Positions 7,940 through 16,245 of a stretch of DNA of 64,000 nucleotides are shown one piece after another (position 1 is the stretch's first letter; each line of letters begins with the position of its first letter). Position numbers and translations under genes: made by a program. The notes beneath the pieces are model-generated. The model was not told where the DNA came from. It ran no database searches and saw only the letters and a list, made by a program, of their open reading frames with translations. This DNA is from Variovorax paradoxus. Its GTDB lineage: Bacteria > Pseudomonadota > Gammaproteobacteria > Burkholderiales > Burkholderiaceae_C. The DNA is taken from NCBI RefSeq assembly GCF_029919115.1, contig NZ_CP123990.1, positions 1,178,001 through 1,242,000 on the forward strand, written 5' to 3'.

Positions 7940-9382
7940 CTAAACGCGGATCACGCGGCCCGGGTTCAGGATGTTCTTGGGGTCGAGCCCGCGCTTGATG
8001 GCGCGCATCATCTCCAGCGCCACGGGCGACTTGTGCTTCTCGAGCTTGTCGACCTTGAGCGAACCCACGCCATGCTCGGCCGAGAACGAGCCGCCGAACT
8101 TCTCGACCGCGTCGTACACCAGTGTGTTGATGCGCTCTTCCTCATTCTTCAAAAAGGCCTTGGCGTCGATGTTCTCGGGAGCCTGCACGTTGTAGTGCAG
8201 GTTGCCGTCGCCCAGGTGGCCGAAGTTCACCAGCCGCACGCCCGCAATTTCGCGCGCCAGCAGCGCATCGGTCTCGGCCACGAAGGCCGGAATGCGCGAA
8301 ACGGGAATCGAGATGTCGTGCTTGATGTTCAAGCCCTCTTCGGCCTGCGCGAGCGGAATGCTTTCGCGGATGTGCCAGAGCTGGTGCGCCTGCGCAAGGT
8401 TCTCGGCCACCACCGCATCGGTCACGCAGCCGTCTTCGAAAGCCGTTTCGAGCAATGCCTCGAAGCGTGCGCGCGCATGGTCTTCGGATTCGCTGTCGGA
8501 GTTCTCGAGCAGCACGCAGTACGGCACGGCTTCGTCGCCGATGAAGGGCACGCGCAGTTGCGGCATGTGCTTGTCGACCAGGCTCAGCGCAAACTTGCCC
8601 ATCACTTCGAAGCCCGTAAGGCCCGAGCCCAGATGCTTGTGCGCCAGGCCCAGCAGCGTGACCGCGTGGTCGAGCGAGGGCACTGCGGCCCAGGCCGTGA
8701 GCTGCGCCGCGGGCAGGGGGTAGAGCTTCATCGTCGCTGCGGTGATGATGCCCAGCGTGCCTTCGCTGCCGATCATCAGGTCGCGCAGGTCGTAGCCGGT
8801 GTTGTCCTTGCGCAGGCCGCTGGTGCCTTCCCAGATTTCGCCTTGCGGCGTGACCACTTCGAGGCCCAGGCACAGATCGCGCGTGTTGCCGTAGCGAACC
8901 ACCTGCGTGCCGCCGGCATTGGTGGCAAGGTTGCCGCCGATGGTGCAGCTGCCTTCGGCGGCAAGGCTCAGCGGGAACAGAAAGCCCTGTTTCTCCGCCG
9001 TCTCCTGCAGCGTCTGCAGGATGCAGCCGGCCTCCACCGTCATCGTGAGATTGGCCGCATCGACGGTGCGAATCGCGTTGAGCCGCTGCAGGCTCAGCAC
9101 CACCTGGGTGCCGCTGTCGTCGGGAATGGAACCCACTGCCAGCCCGGTGTTGCCGCCCTGCGGCACGATGGCCGTGCCGGCCGCGGCGCAGGCCTTGACC
9201 ACGTCGGCCACCTGCTGCGCGTTGGCGGGCCGCACCACGGCCAGCGATTTGCCGCGCGCGCGCTTGCGCCAGTCTTGCTCGTAGGCCGCAAGGTCGCCTT
9301 CGTTCAGCACATGCTGCGCACCGACGATGTCGCGCAGCTGGTCGATGAGGGGAGCGGAAGAAGAGGTCGTCGTTGACGTCAT
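7940..9382 (-). CDS. FAD-linked 2-hydroxyacid oxidase/dehydrogenase (GlcD/D2HGDH-like)
   Basis: A 480-aa flavoprotein of the VAO/GlcD superfamily that oxidises D-2-hydroxy acids such as D-lactate, glycolate or D-2-hydroxyglutarate. The FAD-binding motif PQGGNTGL, the SLAAEGSCTIGGNLATNAGG loop, IGSEGTLGIIT and the C-terminal cap with NFGHLGDGNLHYN and SAEHGVGSLK are all present. The last contains the metal/substrate-binding His typical of this group. The exact substrate cannot be read from sequence. The ATG overlaps the stop of the upstream DUF2069 gene (ATGA). Confidence 0.93.
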   Translation of the reverse strand: MTSTTTSSSAPLIDQLRDIVGAQHVLNEGDLAAYEQDWRKRARGKSLAVVRPANAQQVADVVKACAAAGTAIVPQGGNTGLAVGSIPDDSGTQVVLSLQRLNAIRTVDAANLTMTVEAGCILQTLQETAEKQGFLFPLSLAAEGSCTIGGNLATNAGGTQVVRYGNTRDLCLGLEVVTPQGEIWEGTSGLRKDNTGYDLRDLMIGSEGTLGIITAATMKLYPLPAAQLTAWAAVPSLDHAVTLLGLAHKHLGSGLTGFEVMGKFALSLVDKHMPQLRVPFIGDEAVPYCVLLENSDSESEDHARARFEALLETAFEDGCVTDAVVAENLAQAHQLWHIRESIPLAQAEEGLNIKHDISIPVSRIPAFVAETDALLAREIAGVRLVNFGHLGDGNLHYNVQAPENIDAKAFLKNEEERINTLVYDAVEKFGGSFSAEHGVGSLKVDKLEKHKSPVALEMMRAIKRGLDPKNILNPGRVIRV

Positions 9383-9786
9383 TGGGCGGAAGCCTCCAGT
9401 TGGCGGGCAGCCTTGGCATTGCGAAGGCGCAGCCGCACATGCCAGGCGCAGGCGGCAAAGAGCATGAGGCACAGCAGCACCTCGACCAGCGCGAGCGCTT
9501 GCCCCACGCCGTTGGTGTCGCTCCACGCGCGCACCACGCCCTCGGTGAAATAAAGCCAGATCATCAGGCTGACCCAGCGGTAGGTGTACATGCGGTTCTT
9601 GTAGAGCCCCGCAAGCGGAATGACAAGCGGCAGCACCTTCAGCGCCAGCAGCGAACCGCCAGGCCGCAGCGGCGCGAGCCACAGCTCCCAGGCCAGCCCC
9701 AGCACGATCAGGCCGACAACGCTGCCCACGGCAAGCCAGCGGGTGGCGCGGACGGAAGAAGAGGCTTGCGGCGTGACGATTTGCAT
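9379..9786 (-). CDS. DUF2069 inner-membrane protein
   Basis: A 135-aa protein with four predicted membrane helices, matching the small DUF2069 family of unknown function. A characteristic stretch is LPLVIPLAGLYKNRMYTYRW followed by MIWLYFTEGVVRAW. The start at ATG 9786 (MQIVTPQ) gives the normal family length. It is translationally coupled to the FAD oxidase downstream and lies divergent from the YihY gene. Confidence 0.88.
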   Translation of the reverse strand: MQIVTPQASSSVRATRWLAVGSVVGLIVLGLAWELWLAPLRPGGSLLALKVLPLVIPLAGLYKNRMYTYRWVSLMIWLYFTEGVVRAWSDTNGVGQALALVEVLLCLMLFAACAWHVRLRLRNAKAARQLEASAQ

Positions 9787-9862
9787 GGAGTGATCACCGC
9801 GGAACTGGCGACACGGAGTGTGCGAAGACGAGGAGAGGGATCGGGTTCTTATGATACCGGCC

Positions 9863-11062
9863 ATGAATCGTCGTCAGCTGTGGAGGGATCTTTCGCGTTT
9901 TCCGTGGGGCAACACCGCGGCGGTGCTGGGCGAGCGTTTTCGCGAAGACCGCCTGGGGCTGACCGCCAGCAGCCTTACCTTCACCACCACCATTGCGATG
10001 GTGCCGTTCTTCACCGTAGCGCTGGCGCTCTTCACAGTTTTTCCGATGTTCGCCAAGCTGCAGGGGCGGCTGCAGCGCTGGTTCATCGAAAGCCTGATTC
10101 CGGACAACATTGCGCGCCAGGTGCTGGGCTACCTTAACCAGTTCTCCAGCAAGGCCGGCGGGCTGGGCATCGCGGGCTTGGTGGTGCTGCTGATCACCGC
10201 CATCGCGCTGATTCTCACCATCGACAAGACGCTCAACAACATCTGGCGGGTGCGCTCGCCGCGGCCTCTGGCCCAGCGCGTGCTCATCTACTGGGCCGCC
10301 ATCACGCTCGGCCCGCTCATCCTTGCAGTGAGCCTTTCGACCACTTCGTATGTATTTGCCGCTTCGCGCGACGTGGTGGGCGGAAGCATCCTGAAGCTGT
10401 TCTTCGACACCTTCGAGTTCGTGCTGCTCGCGGCGGGCATGGCGTCGCTCTATCACTATGTGCCCAACACCAACGTGCGCTGGTCGCATGCATGGGCCGG
10501 CGGCATCTTCGTGGCGGCGGCCATCGAAATTGCCAAGCGCGTGCTGGGCTACTACCTGAGCCTGGTGCCGACCTATTCGGTGCTGTACGGCGCCTTTGCC
10601 ACGGTGCCGATCCTGCTGGTGTGGATCTACGTGGCGTGGGTGATCGTGCTGCTGGGGGCGGTCATTGCCGCGTATCTGCCCAGCCTGCTGACTGGCGTGG
10701 CCCGCCGCGGCGGCCGGGCGGGGTGGCCGCTGCAACTGGCGATGGAAGTGCTGCAGCACCTCGCACGTGCGCGCGCCACGCCGGCCAAGGGCATGGGAGC
10801 GACCGAGCTCGTCACGCGCATGCGGGTGGACACGCTGCAATTGGTGCCGGTGCTCGAAACCCTGGTGGTGCTCGACTGGATTGCGCCGCTCGCCGAAGAA
10901 ACGCCGAACGAAGACCCGCGCTACGTGCTGCTGGCCGACCCGTCCACGCCGATCGAGCCGCTGCTCAGGGAACTGCTGATGCCGCGGGCTGAGCCACTCG
11001 AAGACCTGTGGCAAAAGGGGCCGCTGCGATCGCTGCGTCTGGGCGACGTGCTCCTTATTTAA
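9863..11062 (+). CDS. YihY/BrkB family inner-membrane protein
   Basis: A 399-aa protein with about six membrane helices in its first 290 residues, of the YihY/BrkB family (once mis-annotated as RNase BN). Family landmarks are LTASSLTFTTTIAMVPFFTVALALF, IDKTLNNIWRV, YHYVPNTNVRW, AWAGGIFVAAAIEIAKR and YSVLYGAFATVPILLVWIYVAW. A soluble C-terminal winged-helix-like tail of about 110 residues follows. The function of the family is not settled. ATG 9863 (MNRRQLW) is preferred; an in-frame ATG at 9851 is possible. Confidence 0.9.
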   Translation: MNRRQLWRDLSRFPWGNTAAVLGERFREDRLGLTASSLTFTTTIAMVPFFTVALALFTVFPMFAKLQGRLQRWFIESLIPDNIARQVLGYLNQFSSKAGGLGIAGLVVLLITAIALILTIDKTLNNIWRVRSPRPLAQRVLIYWAAITLGPLILAVSLSTTSYVFAASRDVVGGSILKLFFDTFEFVLLAAGMASLYHYVPNTNVRWSHAWAGGIFVAAAIEIAKRVLGYYLSLVPTYSVLYGAFATVPILLVWIYVAWVIVLLGAVIAAYLPSLLTGVARRGGRAGWPLQLAMEVLQHLARARATPAKGMGATELVTRMRVDTLQLVPVLETLVVLDWIAPLAEETPNEDPRYVLLADPSTPIEPLLRELLMPRAEPLEDLWQKGPLRSLRLGDVLLI

Positions 11063-11068
11063 TAGCGG

Positions 11069-11407
11069 TCAGATCTTGACCCTGCCCAGCCAGATGTCGC
11101 GGTACATCGCCCAGTCGCCCATGAAGGAATAGAGCGGGCGCTTGAACGAGGCGGGCCGGTTTTTCTCGAAGCCGAAATGCCCGATCCAGGCAAAGCCATA
11201 GCCCGCGACCAGCCCGGCCAGCAGCCAGAGCGGATCGAGCGTGACCACCAGGGCCACCAGGCACACCAGCGAAATCGTCGAGCCCACGAAATGCAGGCGC
11301 CGGCAGGTGCGGTTCGCGTGCTCGGTCAGGTAGAACGGGTAGAACTCCGCAAAGCTCTTGAAACGTCGCGGATCGACAGCAGATTCCGGGGCAGTCGTGG
11401 TGTTCAT
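11069..11407 (-). CDS. DUF962 / Mpo1-like membrane protein
   Basis: A 112-aa protein of the DUF962 family. Yeast Mpo1 in this family is an iron-dependent dioxygenase that alpha-oxidises 2-hydroxy fatty acids. Conserved histidine-bearing stretches are visible: FYLTEHANRTCRRLHFVGS and YGFAWIGHFGFEKNRPASF, with two membrane helices between them. The ATG at 11407 (MNTTTAPES) gives the usual length. A fatty-acid oxidation role here is inference from yeast. Convergent with yihY, from which it is separated by only 6 bases. Confidence 0.87.
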   Translation of the reverse strand: MNTTTAPESAVDPRRFKSFAEFYPFYLTEHANRTCRRLHFVGSTISLVCLVALVVTLDPLWLLAGLVAGYGFAWIGHFGFEKNRPASFKRPLYSFMGDWAMYRDIWLGRVKI

Positions 11408-11507
11408 CGTGCGAGTCTCCTGGGCGCCGGAGGCGCTTTGTTCATAATAGCCACGACCTTCCGGCCGCACCACCGCGGTTTGTATTCACACTTTCACAGC
11501 ATCAGCT

Positions 11508-11891
11508 TTGAGCGCTCTTCCCGCCGCCCCCGAATCCGCCGAGCCGGCCGGCGCCGCGCCATGGGTCGTGTGCCTGTGCGCCGAATGGTGCGGCACCTGC
11601 CGCGACTACCGGCCGCTGCTGGAGCAGGTGGCGCGGGCGCATCCGCAATTCCGCTTTGCGTGGGTCGACATCGAAGACCACGCCGAGATCGCCGATGCCT
11701 TCGACGTGGAGACCTTTCCCACGCTGCTGATCGCCGGTGCCGAGGGCACCCGCTTCCTGGGCCCGCTGCTGCCGCACGCCGAAACGCTCTCGCGCATGCT
11801 CGGCGCGCTGCAGGCGCCGCAGCCTTCCAGCCTGGATGTCGACCTGCTGCTGGCCGTGCTCGAGAAGCGGCCGGCTGAATTCGCGGTCTGA
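11508..11891 (+). CDS. Thioredoxin-fold protein with WCGTC active site
   Basis: A 127-aa thioredoxin-like protein with active site W27-C28-G-T-C31 and the cis-proline loop ETFPTLLI. The order is the usual one: hydrophobic first strand (WVVCLCAEW), active site, WVDIEDHAEIADAFDV, cis-Pro. There is no signal peptide, so it is probably a cytoplasmic disulfide reductase or co-chaperone-like protein. The start appears to be TTG at 11508; no in-frame ATG lies before the active site. Divergent from the DUF962 gene. Confidence 0.87.
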   Translation: MSALPAAPESAEPAGAAPWVVCLCAEWCGTCRDYRPLLEQVARAHPQFRFAWVDIEDHAEIADAFDVETFPTLLIAGAEGTRFLGPLLPHAETLSRMLGALQAPQPSSLDVDLLLAVLEKRPAEFAV

Positions 11892-11893
11892 CC

Positions 11894-12838
11894 TTATCCC
11901 GCCGCGCCGGAACGCGCGCGCCCCAGCTTGCGCCGGCCCGCGCCGGCAATGGCATTCACCATGTGCCGCACGAATTCTTGCGCCAGCGGTGTGAGCGTTC
12001 GGCCTTCGAGCGCCAGCACCTGCAATTGACGCTGCTGCAGCGGCGCCTCGGCGAACGGGCGCGCCACCATCTCGCCCGCGTCGATGAGGTGCGTCACTGT
12101 CAGGTGTCCGGAGAGCATCACGTCCGGTGTGCGCAATAGCGGCAGCAGCACCGAAGAAAAGTTGCTGACGAAGATCGCGCGGTACTGCAGGCCCTGCAGG
12201 CTGCACGCCTGGTCGAACAGCTGCCGTGCGGTCACGCCCTTGTCGCCCACGGCCAGCGGGTAGCGCACGGCGTCTGCAACCGACACCACGCGTTGCCGCG
12301 CCAGCGGATGGTCCGGGCGCAGCACCGCGAACACGGGTGCGTTGGCCGAATGCTCGATCTTCAACCCGGGCTCCGGCGCCACGACGTATTTCAAGGCGAT
12401 GTCGGCCTCTCCGCGGGCAAGCAGCGCGCTCACACCATCGGGCGAGCCCACATGCAGTTCGAGCTGCGTGCCCGGATGCGACGATTCGAAGCTGCGCATG
12501 AGTTGCGGCATGAAGTGCGCTGCGAACCCTTCGGTACACGCGGTGCGAATGCGGTGCGCGCTGCGGCCGCCGAGGTCGCGCACCTGTTCGAAGACCTGTT
12601 CGATGTCGAGCTGCGCATTGCGCAAGTGTGCCGCGAGCCGCTCGCCGGCTGCGTTGAGTGCCATGCCCCGAGCGTGGCGCTCGAACAGGGGCGTGCCCAG
12701 GCTGTCTTCAAGCTTGGTGATCTGCCGGCTGACCGCGGATGAAGCGACGAACAGCCGCGCCGCCGCCTGGCTCACCGAGCCGCTGCGCGCCACCTCGAGG
12801 AAGTGGCGCATCGGAATGCTGAGGAGCGGTGGTGCCAT
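11894..12838 (-). CDS. LysR-type regulator, divergent from M20 peptidase
   Basis: A 314-aa LysR-family transcription factor with a winged helix-turn-helix at about residues 5-64 (MRHFLEVARSGSVSQAAARL, SSAVSRQITKLEDSLGTPLF) and a periplasmic-binding-like effector domain after residue 90. It is divergent from an M20 peptidase and a Bug-type binding protein, the usual position of a regulator controlling those genes. A perfect palindrome with the LysR T-N11-A pattern lies 13-27 bases upstream of its start (12851-12865). I start at ATG 12838 (MAPPLLSIPMRHF). Confidence 0.93.
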   Translation of the reverse strand: MAPPLLSIPMRHFLEVARSGSVSQAAARLFVASSAVSRQITKLEDSLGTPLFERHARGMALNAAGERLAAHLRNAQLDIEQVFEQVRDLGGRSAHRIRTACTEGFAAHFMPQLMRSFESSHPGTQLELHVGSPDGVSALLARGEADIALKYVVAPEPGLKIEHSANAPVFAVLRPDHPLARQRVVSVADAVRYPLAVGDKGVTARQLFDQACSLQGLQYRAIFVSNFSSVLLPLLRTPDVMLSGHLTVTHLIDAGEMVARPFAEAPLQQRQLQVLALEGRTLTPLAQEFVRHMVNAIAGAGRRKLGRARSGAAG

Positions 12839-12850
12839 GGGTGTCGAGCC

Positions 12851-12865
12851 TTGCCTTGAAGGCAA
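12851..12865. promoter_or_regulatory. Probable LysR-type operator
   Basis: A perfect 15-base inverted repeat, TTGCCTTGAAGGCAA, with the T-N11-A spacing of LysR-type recognition sites. It lies between the divergent lysR gene (start 12838) and the M20 peptidase gene (start 12949), so it could serve autoregulation and activation of the peptidase and transport genes. Confidence 0.55.
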
Positions 12866-12948
12866 TGGTAGCTTGCGAAAACGGTGCTGGAAGCATCGCG
12901 CTTCAGGCCTTGTACTTGCTGCACCCACCGACACAGGAAAAACTCTTC

Positions 12949-14367
12949 ATGCAACGTACCGAGAGCCTTGCCGCTGCCGCCGCCTATTTCGACGACGGCG
13001 GCTTCTTCGCCGACCTGCAGCGGCGCATCGCCTTTCGCACCGAAAGCGACACCGGCGCCGCCACGCCCGCGCTCGGTGCCTATCTGCGGGAGGAACTGGT
13101 GCCGCCGCTGACTGCGCTGGGCTTCGAGTGCGAGATCGTCGAGAACCCGGTGCCCGGCGGCGGGCCGTTCCTGATTGCGCGGCGCATCGAAGACCCCGCA
13201 TTGCCCACCGTGCTGAGCTACGGCCACGGTGACGTGGTGAGCGGGCAGGACGCGCATTGGGACGAAGGCCTCGGGCCCTGGGCGCTCACCGTGCGCGGCG
13301 ACCGCTGGTATGGGCGCGGCACGGCCGACAACAAGGGCCAGCACACCATCGCGCTCGGCGGGTTGGCAGCTGCGCTGCGCGCGCGGGGCGGGCGCCTGGG
13401 CTACAACATCACCTGGCTCATCGAAACAGGCGAAGAGGCCGCGTCACCGGGCCTGCATGCGGTGTGCGAGCAGCAGCGCGGCAAGCTGCGCGCCGACCTT
13501 TTCATTGCCAGCGACGGGCCGCGGGTGAGCGCCGAGCGGCCCACGCTTTTTCTTGGCTCGCGCGGTGCCGTCAACTTCAGCCTGCGGCTGCGTGCACGGG
13601 CGCGGGGTTACCACTCGGGCAACTGGGGCGGCGTGCTCGCCAACCCGGCCACGGTGCTGAGCCACGCGGTAGCCTCGCTGGTGGATGCGCGCGGGCGCAT
13701 CCTGGTCGAGGCGTTGCGACCGTCGTCCATTCCACAGGGCGTGCGTGAAGCATTGGCAGATATCGCCATTGGCGGCGGCGCCGACGATCCGGCGCTTGAC
13801 GAAGGCTGGGGCGAGCCCGGTCTAAGCCCCGCGGAGCGGCTCGTAGCTTGGAACACCATCGAGGTGCTCGCACTCGGTGCCGGCTCGCCGCAGCGGCCGG
13901 TGAACGCGATCCCCTCCGAAGCGGTCGCGCATTGCCAGTTGCGCTTCGTCGTCGGAACGCCGTGGCGAGACTTGGCGAATATCGTGCGGGCGCATCTCGA
14001 CGCGCACGGCTTCGGCAACGTCGAGGTGCAGGTCACCCTCGAAGGCGCGGCCACGCGGCTCGATGTGGAGAACCCATGGGTCGATTGGGCCCGGCGTTCC
14101 ATCGAGCAAAGCAGCGGCCAGCCCCTCGACCTGCTGCCCAACCTCGCGGGCTCGTTGCCCAACGACGTCTTTGCCGACCTCCTGGGCTTGCCCACACTGT
14201 GGGTGCCGCATTCCTATCCGGCTTGTGCGCAGCATGCGCCCAACGAACACCTGCTGGCCCCGCTCGCGCGCGAGGGCCTTCAGATCATGGCGGGCCTGTA
14301 TTGGGACCTGGGCGAACCGGGGCTCGCGCCGTGGGCGGCCGAGAAAAAACAGCACGCCGCCTCCTGA
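12949..14367 (+). CDS. M20 family metallopeptidase/amidohydrolase
   Basis: A 472-aa zinc-dependent hydrolase of the M20 (ArgE/DapE/carboxypeptidase G2) clan, which cleaves peptides or N-acyl amino acids. Metal and catalytic motifs are [19 protein letters not shown], the catalytic [12 protein letters not shown] and the C-terminal HAPNEH. A dimerisation domain sits between about residues 215 and 340. An AGGAAA-like Shine-Dalgarno (caggaaaaactcttc) precedes ATG 12949. It is followed 20 bases later by a Bug-type binding protein and is divergent from LysR, suggesting a small uptake-and-hydrolysis module. The substrate is unknown. Confidence 0.93.
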   Translation: MQRTESLAAAAAYFDDGGFFADLQRRIAFRTESDTGAATPALGAYLREELVPPLTALGFECEIVENPVPGGGPFLIARRIEDPALPTVLSYGHGDVVSGQDAHWDEGLGPWALTVRGDRWYGRGTADNKGQHTIALGGLAAALRARGGRLGYNITWLIETGEEAASPGLHAVCEQQRGKLRADLFIASDGPRVSAERPTLFLGSRGAVNFSLRLRARARGYHSGNWGGVLANPATVLSHAVASLVDARGRILVEALRPSSIPQGVREALADIAIGGGADDPALDEGWGEPGLSPAERLVAWNTIEVLALGAGSPQRPVNAIPSEAVAHCQLRFVVGTPWRDLANIVRAHLDAHGFGNVEVQVTLEGAATRLDVENPWVDWARRSIEQSSGQPLDLLPNLAGSLPNDVFADLLGLPTLWVPHSYPACAQHAPNEHLLAPLAREGLQIMAGLYWDLGEPGLAPWAAEKKQHAAS

Positions 14368-14387
14368 TTTTTCTTCTTGGACGAACC

Positions 14388-15377
14388 ATGAAAACTCCCC
14401 TCTCCAATAGCCTTCGAAGCCTGCTGGCCTGTGCTTCGGCCTTCATCGCCCTCCATGCGCCCGCACTCGCGCAGGACGCCTGGCCCGACAGGCCCGTGAA
14501 GTTGGTCGTGCCCTTTCCGCCGGGTGGCGGCACCGACATCGTCGCGCGGGCGATGGGGCAGGGCTTGTCGGAGCGGCTCGGCCAGCCCGTGGTCATCGAC
14601 AACAAGCCCGGCGCCTCCACCATCATCGGCACCGATGCGGTCGCCAAGGCCGCGCCGGACGGCTACACGCTGCTGCTCTCGGGCTCCACCAGCTACAGCG
14701 TGAACCCCGCGCTTCGCGCCAAGCTGCCCTACGACCCGGCGCGCGATCTCGCGCCCATTGCCATCGTCGCGCGCACGCCGCTGGTGCTGGTGGTGGGGGC
14801 CGGAACGCCATGGCGCTCGCTGCCCGAGCTCATTGCCGCAGCCAAGGCCAAGCCGAAGAGCATCCGCTACGCAACCTTCGGCGCCGGCTCGGGGCCGCAC
14901 CTCGCGGGCGAACTGCTCGCGTTGGCCGCGGGCATTCAGCTGCAGGACATTCCGTACAAGGGCAGCAGCCAAGGCTCGATGGCGGTGATTGGCGGCGAGA
15001 TCGAGATCGGCATCGACACCGTGGCCGCCGTGGCGCCGCATGTGCGCTCGGGCAAGCTGCGTGCGCTGGGCATCGTGGGCGCGACGCGCTCCAGCATGCT
15101 GCCCGAGGTGCGCACCCTGGCCGAGCAGGGGCTGCCAGACGCGACCTTCGACGCCTGGTACGGCTTTGCCGCGCCGGCCCGCACGCCGGCACCGGTGCTC
15201 GACAAGCTTGCGCGGGCGGTCACCGCAACCATGAGCAGCCCGGCCTTGCAGGCGCAGCTTCGCACGCAGGGCATGGAGCCGGTGGCAATCGGCGCGGCGG
15301 CGTTCCGCAGCCAGATGGAGGGCGAGATCTCGCGCTATCGCGCGCTGGCCCATCGCGCAGGCATTGCGCCCGAATAA
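14388..15377 (+). CDS. Bug/TctC-type tripartite tricarboxylate transporter binding protein
   Basis: A 329-aa periplasmic binding protein of the Bug family, highly expanded in Bordetella and Comamonadaceae. A Sec signal peptide ([18 protein letters not shown], cleavage about residue 29) is followed by the family core: [59 protein letters not shown] and SGKLRALGI. No TctA/TctB membrane genes are nearby, so it is an orphan that must share a transporter or act as a sensor. Co-directional with and just behind the M20 peptidase gene. Confidence 0.94.
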   Translation: MKTPLSNSLRSLLACASAFIALHAPALAQDAWPDRPVKLVVPFPPGGGTDIVARAMGQGLSERLGQPVVIDNKPGASTIIGTDAVAKAAPDGYTLLLSGSTSYSVNPALRAKLPYDPARDLAPIAIVARTPLVLVVGAGTPWRSLPELIAAAKAKPKSIRYATFGAGSGPHLAGELLALAAGIQLQDIPYKGSSQGSMAVIGGEIEIGIDTVAAVAPHVRSGKLRALGIVGATRSSMLPEVRTLAEQGLPDATFDAWYGFAAPARTPAPVLDKLARAVTATMSSPALQAQLRTQGMEPVAIGAAAFRSQMEGEISRYRALAHRAGIAPE

Positions 15378-15386
15378 CGTTGTGGC

Positions 15387-16202
15387 TCAGGCGGGCGTGC
15401 CGACGAAGTCGCGCAGCGCAAACAGCACTTCGTCGGGTGCCTCGCTCATCAGCGAGTGCCCCGCATGCACCGTGACGACCTTGCCCTGCTTCGCCTTGGA
15501 GGCGAGTGCCTTGGTGGCGCGCGGCGGCGTCATCTGGTCGGCATCCCCAAGCAGGAAGAGCACAGGGCATTGCACGGCTTCGATGGCTTGTTCGCCGTTG
15601 GCGTAGTCGTTGCAGGCCTTGAAGCCGATGTGGAACACGTTGGCGCTGCGGTTGCTCGCGAGCACGCGGCGCATCAGCGCGCGCGAGCTGCCGTAGAGCC
15701 ACGTGCCGGGGCCTAGCGAGGAGGGCGGCGGTGCGAGCAGCGAATGCGAGAAGTTGTTCACCATGGTGATGGCACGCTGCGGATCGTTGAGTGCGCCGTT
15801 GAGCAGTGCGGGCGACACGGTCATCGGGTAGGCGGTGCCCACCAGCGCAAGATGCGTAACGCGCTCGGGCGCGCGTGAGGCGGCCTCCAGCGCAATGAGC
15901 GAGCCGAAGCTGTGGCCCACCAGCGCAGCCTTTTGCACGCCGGCGGCGTCGAGCAGCGCAATGACGAACTGCGCAGCCTCTTCCACGCTGGCGGGCGGTG
16001 GGCCCTCGCTCTTGCAATGGCCGGGAAGGTCGAGCGCGAGCACGTTCCAGCCGTGGTTGGCGAACCAACGGCTTTGCAGGATCCACACGCTGTGGTCGTT
16101 GAGCACGCCGTGGATGAACACCACGGTGGGCTTGTTTGCATCGGAGGCCTTGCCGCCGGTGTAGCAGTAGGTGCGGTGATGGTTGACATCGAACGTGCTC
16201 AT
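15387..16202 (-). CDS. Alpha/beta hydrolase
   Basis: A 271-aa alpha/beta-hydrolase. The oxyanion-hole motif FIHGVLND, the nucleophile elbow GHSFGS, the acid loop LFLLGDADQMTPP and the catalytic histidine in VTVHAGHSLM are all visible, so the Ser-Asp-His triad is intact. There is no signal peptide. An esterase or related role is likely but the substrate is not evident. It is convergent with the Bug gene, 9 bases away, and is not tied to an operon. Confidence 0.92.
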   Translation of the reverse strand: MSTFDVNHHRTYCYTGGKASDANKPTVVFIHGVLNDHSVWILQSRWFANHGWNVLALDLPGHCKSEGPPPASVEEAAQFVIALLDAAGVQKAALVGHSFGSLIALEAASRAPERVTHLALVGTAYPMTVSPALLNGALNDPQRAITMVNNFSHSLLAPPPSSLGPGTWLYGSSRALMRRVLASNRSANVFHIGFKACNDYANGEQAIEAVQCPVLFLLGDADQMTPPRATKALASKAKQGKVVTVHAGHSLMSEAPDEVLFALRDFVGTPA

Positions 16203-16245
16203 GCGTGTTCCTCGGTTCCTGTCTCAGTCGATTTCTGCGTCGGAT

